Below the pieces are notes generated by a model, which was not told the origin of the DNA, searched no databases, and was given only the letters and a program-made list of their open reading frames with translations. Below, in pieces: positions 8,996-16,691 of a stretch of 64,000 nt of DNA; position 1 is the stretch's first letter; every line of letters begins with the position of its first letter. The stretch comes from Nocardia panacis (GTDB lineage Bacteria; Actinomycetota; Actinomycetes; Mycobacteriales; Mycobacteriaceae): NCBI RefSeq assembly GCF_003598715.1, contig NZ_QZFU01000029.1:62001-126000 (forward strand), written 5' to 3'. Both the position numbers and the translations under genes were made by a program.

Positions 8996-9463
8996 ATGGC
9001 CGGGATCGAATCTCAGTTCGCTCGGGCCAGGTTGGCGGCCGGGGCCTTGTTTGTTCGGAGTGGGGAAGTGCTGTTGGTGCACAAGGTCTATGGGAATGGG
9101 TGGGATATTCCCGGCGGGTATGTCGAGCCCGGTGAAGCGCCTGCGGACGCGTGTCGGCGGGAGGTGCTGGAGGAACTCGGAATCGATTGTGTGCCTCGGA
9201 GATTGCTTGTTCATGACTGGGCTCCGAACCAGGGGGAGGGGGACAAGGTCCTCTATGTGTTCGACTGTGGTGAACTCGCCTCCGACGCGGTGATCGCGCT
9301 CCAGGTGTCGGAGCTCGACCGGTGGGAGTGGGTTCCGGTCGAGAAGATCGGTGCGTACGTCATCCCGAGGCTCGCTCGTCGATTGCTGCATGCGCACGCG
9401 GCGTACTCGGGCACCGGCGGCGGGTATCTCGAGAATGGTGTGCCCGCGCCGAGGGGCACCTGA
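8996..9463 (+). CDS. Nudix hydrolase
   Basis: A 155-residue protein with a complete Nudix box: G-G-Y-V-E-P-G-E then R-R-E-V-L-E-E-L-G-I (about residues 40-63), so the metal-binding Glu residues are present. The ATG at 8996 is chosen because the family usually starts about 15-20 residues before the first strand (LAAGALFVRSGEVLLVHK). The likely reaction is hydrolysis of a nucleoside diphosphate derivative; the substrate is unknown. Codon use (GGG, TTG, GTG-rich) looks looser than in the ribosomal genes upstream. Confidence 0.85.
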   Translation: MAGIESQFARARLAAGALFVRSGEVLLVHKVYGNGWDIPGGYVEPGEAPADACRREVLEELGIDCVPRRLLVHDWAPNQGEGDKVLYVFDCGELASDAVIALQVSELDRWEWVPVEKIGAYVIPRLARRLLHAHAAYSGTGGGYLENGVPAPRGT

Positions 9464-9611
9464 CACGGTGGGCGAACACGGGCCGGTCATCCACTTCCGC
9501 ACCAGGGAGGGGTGGCCGGTTCTCCTATTGGGGGACTTGAAGAGGGCGGGTTCACCCGATGATGGGATTTTTGCTGGCGTGGTGGGGGGTGGGCGTGAAA
9601 TCCTCTGGGGG

Positions 9612-10802
9612 ATGGGTGGTTATCGGGAGGTGCTTCGGAGTCCGGGGCTGCGGAATGTGCTGGTGTTGGGGGCGCTGGTGCGGATTCCGTTCGCTGCGGG
9701 GGTGCTGCTGATCGCGCTGCATGTGGTGCAGACGTTGCACGGGTCGTATGCGCAGGCCGGGGCCATGGGCACGGTGATGACGGTATGCCGTGCCGTCAGT
9801 GGGCCGTGGCGGGGGCGGTTGCTGGATCGGTTCGGGTTGCGGCGCACGCTCGCGCCGTCGCTGGTCGTCGGCACGGTGTGCTGGGGTGTCGCGCCGTTCG
9901 TGTCATATTGGCCGCTGCTCGTATTGGTCGCGGTGGCAGGGATTTTCGATCTGCCGATCTTCGCGGTGGTGCGTCAGGCGGTGATCGCGGCGGCGGGTGC
10001 GAGCAATAGGCAGTCGGCGCTGGCACTGGAATCGGTTTCGGTGGAGGTGGCGTTCATGGTCGGCCCGGTGGTGGGTATCGCCGCCACTACGGCGGGCTCC
10101 ACCACCTATGTCCTGCTCGCGGTGCAGATGTGTCTGATGCTGTCCGGACTGGTCATCTTCGTGCTGAATCCGCCACTGCGCTCGGATGATTCGACGGTGG
10201 CGCGGAAGGTGCCGCGCCGGGAGTGGTTCCACACCGAGTTCATCGCGCTGTGCGTGTGCGCCTGCGCGAGTGTCACGGTGCTCGGCGCGACCGAGTTGGC
10301 TTTCGTCTCCGCCATTCGCGGCTACGGCGCGCAACAGTGGCTCGGCGTGGTGCTCGCGGTCTGGGCGTTCGGCTCGCTGGTGGGCGGGTTGATCTACGGC
10401 CTGCTGCCCCGCGCACCGTCCACCTACCCGTTACTGACAGTCCTCGGTTTTGCCACGATCCCCCTGGTCTTCGGGGGCGGACCACTGCTGATCGGTGTCG
10501 GCGGATTCATCGCGGGTCTGTTCTGCGCCCCGACGTTGACGGCCTGTCTGTCCCAGCTGAGTCGGATCGTCCCGGAGGGCGGTCGCGGCGAGGCCATCGG
10601 CTGGCACAGCGCCGCACTCACCCTGGGCAGTGGAATCGGCAGTTCGTTCGCGGGCGTGGCCATCGATGCGGGCGGTTTCCGTGCGGGTTTCGGCGCGGCG
10701 GCGCTGATCGGTATCGTCTGCGGACTCGGTTTGGGCGCGATGGTCGCGATGGTGGGCAGGCGGCGACCGGCGCGGGTGCGCGAGGTCACACCGGCAAGTT
10801 AA
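9612..10802 (+). CDS. Major facilitator superfamily transporter
   Basis: A 396-residue protein with about 12 hydrophobic segments. The ATG at 9612 (MGGYREVLRSPGLRN) fits the usual start of this MFS group (x-Y-R-x-x-L-R-x-P-G), although its ribosome-binding site is poor and a GTG slightly upstream is possible. The loop between TM2 and TM3 carries RGRLLDRFGLRRTL, an MFS A-like motif. The substrate cannot be told. Many relatives are annotated as drug or sugar efflux proteins. It is 148 bases downstream of the Nudix gene. Confidence 0.8.
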   Translation: MGGYREVLRSPGLRNVLVLGALVRIPFAAGVLLIALHVVQTLHGSYAQAGAMGTVMTVCRAVSGPWRGRLLDRFGLRRTLAPSLVVGTVCWGVAPFVSYWPLLVLVAVAGIFDLPIFAVVRQAVIAAAGASNRQSALALESVSVEVAFMVGPVVGIAATTAGSTTYVLLAVQMCLMLSGLVIFVLNPPLRSDDSTVARKVPRREWFHTEFIALCVCACASVTVLGATELAFVSAIRGYGAQQWLGVVLAVWAFGSLVGGLIYGLLPRAPSTYPLLTVLGFATIPLVFGGGPLLIGVGGFIAGLFCAPTLTACLSQLSRIVPEGGRGEAIGWHSAALTLGSGIGSSFAGVAIDAGGFRAGFGAAALIGIVCGLGLGAMVAMVGRRRPARVREVTPAS

Positions 10803-10859
10803 TGTCCCGCGCCGCCGGATGCGCGAATTGTTACCATGCGAAGATGCAGTGGGGTCAGC

Positions 10860-11549
10860 GTGCAGCCGAGTAAACCAGTCTCGCCCAATTCGTATCGGCG
10901 ACTTCCCGTTACGTATTGGCTATTCGGGTTGACCGTCGCGGCGTACATCGCCGAGGTCGTCGTCCCCGGATTCGTCGACAGGTTCGAAATGGTGGGGCAG
11001 GCCCTACAGCGCGATGGCCGCCTGTATGTCTATCAGGGCGGCCCGCATCCGGGATCCGAACTGGTCGGTGTGGCGCACGGCGAATGGTATCGGCTGCTGA
11101 CCGCAGGGTTCCTGCATCAGCAGCCGCTGTCCGGCTTCGGCATCACCCACATTATTTTCAACATGATGTGGCTGTTCATGCTCGGCCGGCTGCTGGAACC
11201 GGTCCTCGGGCATCTGTGGTTCGCGCTCACCTATCTGGGCTCCATCCTGGGCGGATCGCTGCTCTCCTATGCCCTGGCTCCCGACTCGGCCGGGCTCGGC
11301 GCGTCCGGCGCCGTCTACGGTCTGGTCGCCGCCTACTTCGTGCTGAGCCGCCATTTCAACGCGGACCGGTCGGAGGCAAGGGGGCTTGTCATCTTTTTCC
11401 TGATCTGGTTGGTGATCTCGGCGGCGTTCGCCTCCTGGCAGGCGCATCTCGGCGGGTTCCTGGCCGGTGGTGTGATCGCGCTGGTCCATATCGCATTCCG
11501 GTCGGTACGACGCTCCGACGCCACGCCACCTGCCACACCACAGCCCTAA
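10860..11549 (+). CDS. Rhomboid family intramembrane serine protease
   Basis: A 229-residue membrane protein. The catalytic pair is visible as G-A-S-G-A-V-Y-G (Ser, about residue 150) and H-L-G-G-F-L-A-G-G (His, about residue 202), and the HIIFNMMWLFMLGRLLE segment carries the conserved Asn and the GR of TM2. About six TM helices. The GTG at 10860 with GGGG 7 bases upstream is preferred; an ATG at 10836 is possible. The substrate is unknown. Confidence 0.87.
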   Translation: MQPSKPVSPNSYRRLPVTYWLFGLTVAAYIAEVVVPGFVDRFEMVGQALQRDGRLYVYQGGPHPGSELVGVAHGEWYRLLTAGFLHQQPLSGFGITHIIFNMMWLFMLGRLLEPVLGHLWFALTYLGSILGGSLLSYALAPDSAGLGASGAVYGLVAAYFVLSRHFNADRSEARGLVIFFLIWLVISAAFASWQAHLGGFLAGGVIALVHIAFRSVRRSDATPPATPQP

Positions 11550-11648
11550 CCCTTTCCTTCAGGGAAGCAATGTTTTTCGCGAAGGGTGCGAATTCGGCGC
11601 GATAGCCGATTTGCGGCTAGAGTCTGCCCGTCGTGAAAAGGAGTGCGG

Positions 11649-12161
11649 GTGGAGCCCAAAGCTGCGCACACCGCGAATTCGGCTCGGCGGCTCGGGATTT
11701 CCGGGACGCTGCGCGGATTCTTCGGTGCCGCCGTCGTTCTCGGAGGCATCGGCGCAGCGGGCCTGATCCTCGGGTTACCCGGCTGTGCCCGCGATGAATC
11801 CTCCGGTGGCGCGCTCCCGGTCGGTGAGTTGACGACGGGTCGCTGCGTGGACGGCTTGCCCGCCGAGCGTCCGGGCACGGTCACCGCCCGGTCCTGCACC
11901 GAACCGCACGATGCCGAAGTGGTCTACCAGTTCGATCTACCGCCGGGTCCGTGGCCGGGGGAGATCGAGATCACCCGCCAGATCAATATGCGCTGCGCCC
12001 CTTCCTTCTCCGCGGCCATGCAGCGCAATCGCGGTGGGCGACCGCTGCGCAACTACTGCGTGCATCCGCTGGATAGCGCCGACTGGGTGCACACCCAGCG
12101 CATCAGTTGCCTGGTAATGAGCCGCAACGGGGAGAAGCTCACCGCCCCTGTCCTGGGGTAA
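11649..12161 (+). CDS. Septum_form-like membrane-anchored or lipoprotein
   Basis: A 170-residue protein with a hydrophobic segment (about residues 22-45) ending in GLPGC, which is either a TM anchor or a weak lipobox. The outer part matches the Septum_form pattern: GRCVDGLP, then V-T-A-R-S-C-T-E-P-H-D-A-E-V-V-Y, then a Cys-containing C-terminal half with four or more cysteines that could form disulfides. The GTG at 11649 has AAAAGGAG 6 bases upstream. The family is common in actinobacteria; its role in division is inferred only from the family name. Confidence 0.7.
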   Translation: MEPKAAHTANSARRLGISGTLRGFFGAAVVLGGIGAAGLILGLPGCARDESSGGALPVGELTTGRCVDGLPAERPGTVTARSCTEPHDAEVVYQFDLPPGPWPGEIEITRQINMRCAPSFSAAMQRNRGGRPLRNYCVHPLDSADWVHTQRISCLVMSRNGEKLTAPVLG

Positions 12162-12210
12162 TAGCCGCTCAATCGGGTGGAGCCGGGTGCAGTGCGCCCA
12201 GCCCTTGCGT

Positions 12211-12350
12211 TATACGTATACATCTACTTATAGTGGGCGCAGGCGGAATCGCCGCCCGACCCCGATGGGTCGAATGAGCAAGTCCACACCGCATGTGCCG
12301 GGCGGGGAACCTGATGGCAAATCGTATATACGCATGCGCATTTACTTATT
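12211..12350 (+). promoter_or_regulatory. Duplicated palindrome plus CATYTACTTAT element
   Basis: Two copies of an AT-rich element precede the EXLDI-like gene. Copy one is the perfect palindrome TATACGTATA (12211-12220) followed directly by CATCTACTTATA (12221-12232). Copy two is CGTATATACG (12323-12332), then CATGCG and CATTTACTTATT (12339-12350), which ends just before the ribosome-binding site. The copies are 118 bases apart. They stand out from GC-rich surroundings and look like paired operators, perhaps for a PadR-type regulator. Confidence 0.5.
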
Positions 12351-12363
12351 TAAGGAGGGGATC

Positions 12364-12807
12364 GTGACCATCGATCCGAACACCACCGAAGCGGCGCCGT
12401 CCACCGAACTCGAGTTGGCGGGCGCCGGCGAATTCCACGAGATCGTGCTCCGGGTCGGCCCCGGCGGCGGCCGCAGGCAGCGATTCGACGGCCGACTGAT
12501 CGGTGAGGCGCGCCAGTACTCCAAGCTCGGCCTCGACGTGGTGCGGGTATACGTGAGCCGCAAGGGCAAATTCGTCGTGCACCGGCAAGAGGCGCAGTGG
12601 CGCGAAATCACCCGGTCGGTGGACTGGCAGCGCTGGAGCACCTGGTCGGACCTGCTGGGAACCGGTGCCGGACACCAGGGTTGGGGCGACTACACCATCG
12701 AGATCTTCGACAGCGTCGAGGACCTGCACGGCCGCGTCCCCGAGCGCATCTACCGCACCGTCGTCGACGTGGCGAACGACCACGGCACGCTGGACCTCGA
12801 AATCTGA
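12364..12807 (+). CDS. EXLDI-family-like protein
   Basis: A 147-residue cytoplasmic protein. The GTG at 12364 has a near-perfect AAGGAGGGG site, so the longer open frame upstream is not used. The core reads EIVLRVGPGGGRRQRFDGRLIGEARQY and VRVYVSRKGKFVVHRQEAQW, with the short C-terminus GTLDLEI. This is the layout of EXLDI proteins, a small family named for its C-terminal motif and often found beside PadR regulators. Function unknown. It is 41 bases ahead of an MMPL transporter gene, so the two probably form one operon. Confidence 0.65.
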   Translation: MTIDPNTTEAAPSTELELAGAGEFHEIVLRVGPGGGRRQRFDGRLIGEARQYSKLGLDVVRVYVSRKGKFVVHRQEAQWREITRSVDWQRWSTWSDLLGTGAGHQGWGDYTIEIFDSVEDLHGRVPERIYRTVVDVANDHGTLDLEI

Positions 12808-12848
12808 GCCGTCCGAACGCGATTCGGATCCGGAAAGGACCTCCCGAC

Positions 12849-15017
12849 ATGTTCGCCCGACTCGGACGCCTCGTCGTGCACCACCCGTGGAAGGTGGTCG
12901 CCCTGTGGGTGCTGGTCGCCATCGCCGTACTGACGACCGCCCCGCAACTCCAATCGACCACCGACCAATCCCAGTTTCTGCCCGCGCATTACGAATCCGT
13001 GCGGGCGATCGACATGCAGCAGAAGGCATTTCCGGACAGCGCGCCGCCCGCCGCGCTGATCGTGCTGGAGCGGGCCGACGGCGCGCCGATGAGCGAGGCG
13101 GACGCGGATTCGGTGGCCGCCGTCGGCGCTCGACTCGGTGATCGAAAGATCACCGATGTCACCGGGATTCAGGTGGCGCCACCCGCCGAGAACCGGCTGG
13201 TCCAGCTCATCGCGGTCCAGATGACCAAGATGACGAGCCAAACCGATACGGCTCAGACCGATGCGGTCACGGCACTGCGCTCGGCCCTGCCCGACGCGCT
13301 CGGTGACACCGGTCTGAAGGCGGGTATCACCGGTCAGGCGGCGCAATTGCTGGACCAGCAGGAATCCACCTCGAAGGGTTTGGCCATCGTCGGCATCGCG
13401 ACCGTGCTGCTGATCGTGCTGCTGCTGCTCATCATCTTCCGCAGTCCGGTTCTCGCCTTGCTGCCGATCGTCGTGCTCGGCGGGGTGTCGGTAGTCGTCA
13501 ACGGACTGATCGCCATGGCCGCCGAGGCATTCGACCTCCAGGTCGACAGTTCGGTGACGACGATTCTCCTGGTCGTGCTCTACGGCGTCGGCACCGACTA
13601 CATCCTGTTCCTGATGTTCCGCTATCGAGAGCGGCTGCGCGCCGGTGACGACGCGAAGACGGCCATGGTCGAGGCCGTGCGGCGGGTCGGTGAGCCGATC
13701 GTCTCGGCGGCGGCCGCGGTGATCATCGCCTTCCTGGCGCTGGTGCTGTCCACGCTCGGGATGTTCCGGGCCATGGGTCCGGCGCTGGCCATCGCGGTCG
13801 CGGTGGCGCTGGCCGCCGGTCTGACGCTGGTGCCCGCGATCGTGTCGCTGCTGGGTGCGAAGGTGTTCTGGCCGTCGAAGGCGTGGCGGGTGGAGCCGAA
13901 GGGCGCCTTCTTCGGCGCGATCGGCGCGGCCCTTGGACGGCGGCCGCGCACCTTCGCGGCGGTGTCGGGCGGACTGCTGGTGGCATTCGGGATCTTTGCC
14001 TTCGGCTTCCATCCGACTTTCGACCTCACCTCCGGATCCACCTCGTCCGCAGCCGAATCCGTGGTCTGGAGCAAAGAACTGGTGAAGGGTATGCCCGCAG
14101 GCGCGACCCAGCCCTCCGATGTGCTGCTGCACTCGACCGCCGGGCCGCTGCCCGCCGACCGACTCGGCGCCTTCCGGGACGCGCTGGCCGCGGCGCCCGG
14201 TGTCGGACAGGTCGCGCCGCCTCGAGTGTCGACGGACGGGATCAGCGCCGACTTCCAGGTCACGCTGTCCGACGCGCCGGAGTCCGATGCCGCGCTGGCC
14301 ACGGTGCGCGGTCCGCTGCGCGATGCCGCCCATGCCGCCGCACCACAGGGCGCCACCGCGGCTGTCGGCGGAATGACCGCCGTCTTCGTGGATTTCGAGG
14401 ATGCGATGGCTCACGACTACTCGGTGGTGTTCCCCGTCGCGGCCGTGCTGATCATGCTGGTGCTCGCCCTGCTGCTGCGCAGCGTCGTCGCGCCCTGGTA
14501 TCTGATGGCCTCGGTCTTCCTCGGCTTCGGGGCGACGCTCGGCGCGTCGGTGCTCGTCTTCCAGCATCTGCAAGGGCACAGCGGGTTGATTTTCACGCTG
14601 CCGGTGTTCATGTACCTGTTCGTGGTCGCGCTCGGCACCGACTACAACATCCTGATGGTCGCCCGGCTCCGCGAGGAGGCGCGGGCGGGCCGGGATCCGA
14701 AAGAGGCGGCGGCGCAGGCGGTTCGCCATACCGGGCCGACCATCGCGGCGGCGGGTGTCATCCTGGCGGGCACCTTCGCCTCCATGATGCTGGCGGGCAA
14801 TGACGTGATCTCCTCCATGGGGTTCGCCATCTCGCTGGGTATCGCCATCGCGGCCTTCGTCATGGCCATGTTCTTCACCCCCGCGGTGACGGCGCTGCTC
14901 GGGCATCGAGCGTGGTGGCCGGGACATGGTGATCGGACCGCCCAGCGGGATACGCGGGCTCGATACGCCACTTTCGAGCAGCGGGATCCCACACCCGTCG
15001 GGGGTGGGCGGTACTGA
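12849..15017 (+). CDS. MMPL / RND-family membrane transporter
   Basis: A 722-residue protein with 11-12 TM helices in two halves, each with a large extracytoplasmic loop. It starts MFARLGRLVVHHPWKVVALWVL, typical of actinobacterial MMPLs. The proton-relay-type segments VLYGVGTDYILFLMFRYRERL (about residue 245) and VVALGTDYNILMVARLREE (about residue 595) are both present with G-T-D-Y intact. Such proteins export lipids or other hydrophobic molecules. This is a short form without the long C-terminal domain of MmpL3. Confidence 0.9.
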   Translation: MFARLGRLVVHHPWKVVALWVLVAIAVLTTAPQLQSTTDQSQFLPAHYESVRAIDMQQKAFPDSAPPAALIVLERADGAPMSEADADSVAAVGARLGDRKITDVTGIQVAPPAENRLVQLIAVQMTKMTSQTDTAQTDAVTALRSALPDALGDTGLKAGITGQAAQLLDQQESTSKGLAIVGIATVLLIVLLLLIIFRSPVLALLPIVVLGGVSVVVNGLIAMAAEAFDLQVDSSVTTILLVVLYGVGTDYILFLMFRYRERLRAGDDAKTAMVEAVRRVGEPIVSAAAAVIIAFLALVLSTLGMFRAMGPALAIAVAVALAAGLTLVPAIVSLLGAKVFWPSKAWRVEPKGAFFGAIGAALGRRPRTFAAVSGGLLVAFGIFAFGFHPTFDLTSGSTSSAAESVVWSKELVKGMPAGATQPSDVLLHSTAGPLPADRLGAFRDALAAAPGVGQVAPPRVSTDGISADFQVTLSDAPESDAALATVRGPLRDAAHAAAPQGATAAVGGMTAVFVDFEDAMAHDYSVVFPVAAVLIMLVLALLLRSVVAPWYLMASVFLGFGATLGASVLVFQHLQGHSGLIFTLPVFMYLFVVALGTDYNILMVARLREEARAGRDPKEAAAQAVRHTGPTIAAAGVILAGTFASMMLAGNDVISSMGFAISLGIAIAAFVMAMFFTPAVTALLGHRAWWPGHGDRTAQRDTRARYATFEQRDPTPVGGGRY

Positions 15018-15034
15018 TGGCGCGGTAGCGATCG

Positions 15035-15070
15035 GGCGGCGCGGTCGGGAAATCTCCCGGCCGCGCCGCC
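15035..15070 (+). terminator. Hairpin terminator after the MMPL gene
   Basis: A 16-bp GC-rich stem (15035-15050 against 15055-15070, one G-U pair) with a 4-base loop, 17 bases after the MMPL stop. There is no strong T tract. Confidence 0.6.
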
Positions 15071-15112
15071 TTCGCGTCGATCGTCTTCCGATGGTGGAAT
15101 TCGGGGATTGAG

Positions 15113-15427
15113 ATGTCGCGACGCGGGGAATATGGTTCGAGCGTGGGGATTTTCGTGGTGCTGACTCTGATAGTCGGCGTCTTCTTGTTTGTCGGATATG
15201 CGATCAAGCGGGCGGTGGGTGTGCAGGATCGGGCCACCGAACGCCGATGGAGTTCGGGGGAGGGCTATTCCGGTGACTCCGGAGCCGATGCGGTGTCAGG
15301 GCTCGTCGACCTGGCCTCCGGCGATCTCGGTGACTCCGGCGGCTCCGGTGATTCGGGAGGTTTCAGCGATTCGGGCGGCTCCAGCGACTCCGGATCCAGT
15401 TGCAGCAGTTGCGGTGGTGGGGACTGA
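15113..15427 (+). CDS. Small single-TM protein with Ser/Gly/Asp-rich tail ending in CSSCGGGD
   Basis: A 104-residue protein. Residues 10-32 are one TM helix, residues 33-50 are charged, and the rest is low complexity: repeated D-S-G-G-S units that end in SSCSSCGGGD. The paired-cysteine end resembles the cysteine/glycine tails of some actinobacterial TPM-type and TIGR04222-like membrane proteins, but there is no other domain. The repeats (GGCTCCGGCGATTCG type) make length variation likely. Function unknown. Confidence 0.6.
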   Translation: MSRRGEYGSSVGIFVVLTLIVGVFLFVGYAIKRAVGVQDRATERRWSSGEGYSGDSGADAVSGLVDLASGDLGDSGGSGDSGGFSDSGGSSDSGSSCSSCGGGD

Positions 15428-15498
15428 GCCCGTTCAGTCTCCCGTCGAACCCGAGCCAATGGTGGTCCCGCTCGGTGAATAATTGCTGGTATCGGTGG

Positions 15499-15909
15499 CT
15501 ACGCCGGATTGCCGAGTCTCTCCGATTCGGCTTTGAATCGCGTTGCGAAGTCTTCGTCATGCGCGATGTAGCGGTCACGCATGGCCGCGAACAGTTGGCG
15601 AATGCTGTCGACCGTGCGTTTATGCGCGCTCAGTATCGTGTAGAAGTCGTTTCCATCGGGCTGCCCCATCGCTTTCTCTCTGAATCTCCTCGCCATGGTA
15701 GGTGCGGAGGTGAGCATCGAATCTGGGTGGTCGCCGAACCCCCACTTTTCAATTTTGGAGATCTCGATCATGTCGTTCTGTACGTCGCGAATCACCTCTT
15801 TTACGAACAGTACGCATTCGTGGTCGATCCGAGCGAAATCTTCCGGGCTCATTCTTAGTGTCAGTGCACCGGTTTTAGCTTCGGCTATCAAATCGAAGTG
15901 CTGATCCAT
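15499..15909 (-). CDS. Helical protein paired with a DUF3558 lipoprotein; function unknown
   Basis: A 136-residue soluble, mainly helical protein. The ATG at 15909 has GGAGG 7 bases upstream. A central EKWGFGDHP segment sits between two long amphipathic helices, an arrangement that recalls the helical hairpin and W-x-G turn of ESX/WXG100-like proteins, although the spacing is not canonical and the protein is longer. It lies 36 bases downstream of the DUF3558 lipoprotein gene on the same strand. I cannot assign a function. Confidence 0.65.
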   Translation of the reverse strand: MDQHFDLIAEAKTGALTLRMSPEDFARIDHECVLFVKEVIRDVQNDMIEISKIEKWGFGDHPDSMLTSAPTMARRFREKAMGQPDGNDFYTILSAHKRTVDSIRQLFAAMRDRYIAHDEDFATRFKAESERLGNPA

Positions 15910-15945
15910 TCCCATCCTCCATTGCATTCGATCTCCAACCCGTGC

Positions 15946-16497
15946 TCATGCATTGGCCGGTATAAGGGGGGCGATCTTCTCCAACAATGACCGCGCCAAC
16001 TCACACGAATCACTGGACGGGGTTTCTGAGTCCGGGGGGTTATCGAGCAGAATTTCCAGGCTCCCTTCCTTCATCTCCGCATCGGCGACGCAAGCTGGAT
16101 GGTCACCGAATTGCCGCGTCGTCATTGCGTGTCGACTGCCGATCATGAACTCCTGCGGATCGCGAAAGCCCTTCGCGCGCACCCTTTCCAGGGTGATGTT
16201 CGTGGTTGTAATGCTCACCGTGTACTCGCGACGGTTTACCCACCCGCAGCCTCGCCACATGATTCCGCCACCGCCATCGGTGTCCTTCCTGCTGGTGGCG
16301 ATGAATCCTTCGGAATCCATCAAGCTTTTAGGGATGTCTTTGCACGGGTCGAACCCTTTCGGGACATCGGCCGCCAGGGACTGTTGTTTCTGCCCACCCG
16401 ACGATGAACCATCACTCCCACCACTACACCCCGCGACAGCGACGCTCGCCGCAGCCGCGAACACGATGGCCCGTACCGCCTTAGCCCTACCAGGCAT
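15946..16497 (-). CDS. DUF3558-type lipoprotein
   Basis: A 183-residue exported lipoprotein. The ATG at 16497 (MPGRAKAVR) has AAGGGG upstream and gives a standard lipoprotein signal with lipobox A-V-A-G-C near residue 25. The mature part starts with a Gly/Ser linker and then KGFDPCKDIPKSLMDSEGF, the DUF3558 opening; paired cysteines (C-K-D-I-P, G-C-G-W, P-A-C-V, D-S-C-E) fit this family. DUF3558 lipoproteins are numerous in Nocardia, often in pairs with a small helical protein, as here. Function unknown. Confidence 0.85.
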   Translation of the reverse strand: MPGRAKAVRAIVFAAAASVAVAGCSGGSDGSSSGGQKQQSLAADVPKGFDPCKDIPKSLMDSEGFIATSRKDTDGGGGIMWRGCGWVNRREYTVSITTTNITLERVRAKGFRDPQEFMIGSRHAMTTRQFGDHPACVADAEMKEGSLEILLDNPPDSETPSSDSCELARSLLEKIAPLIPANA

Positions 16498-16691
16498 TCG
16501 TACCCCTTCACACGCCCCTGTATCGGTACACGGCTGGAGGGAAAGCCCCCATAATGTTGCGCAGACTGTACCGCCGCCCGCGATTGCGGGGCAAGGTACT
16601 GACACCCGATGTCATGCGCCGGTAGACATGTGGTGGGAACTATCTTCTTCGGCAACGAGCGGTCGGTTGGCAAGCGTCACCGGATGCGGGT

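Noticed and set aside
12750..14927. A 725-codon minus-strand frame opposite the MMPL gene
   Set aside because: Low-complexity basic/acidic peptide with no TM or domain pattern; the MMPL frame explains the DNA.
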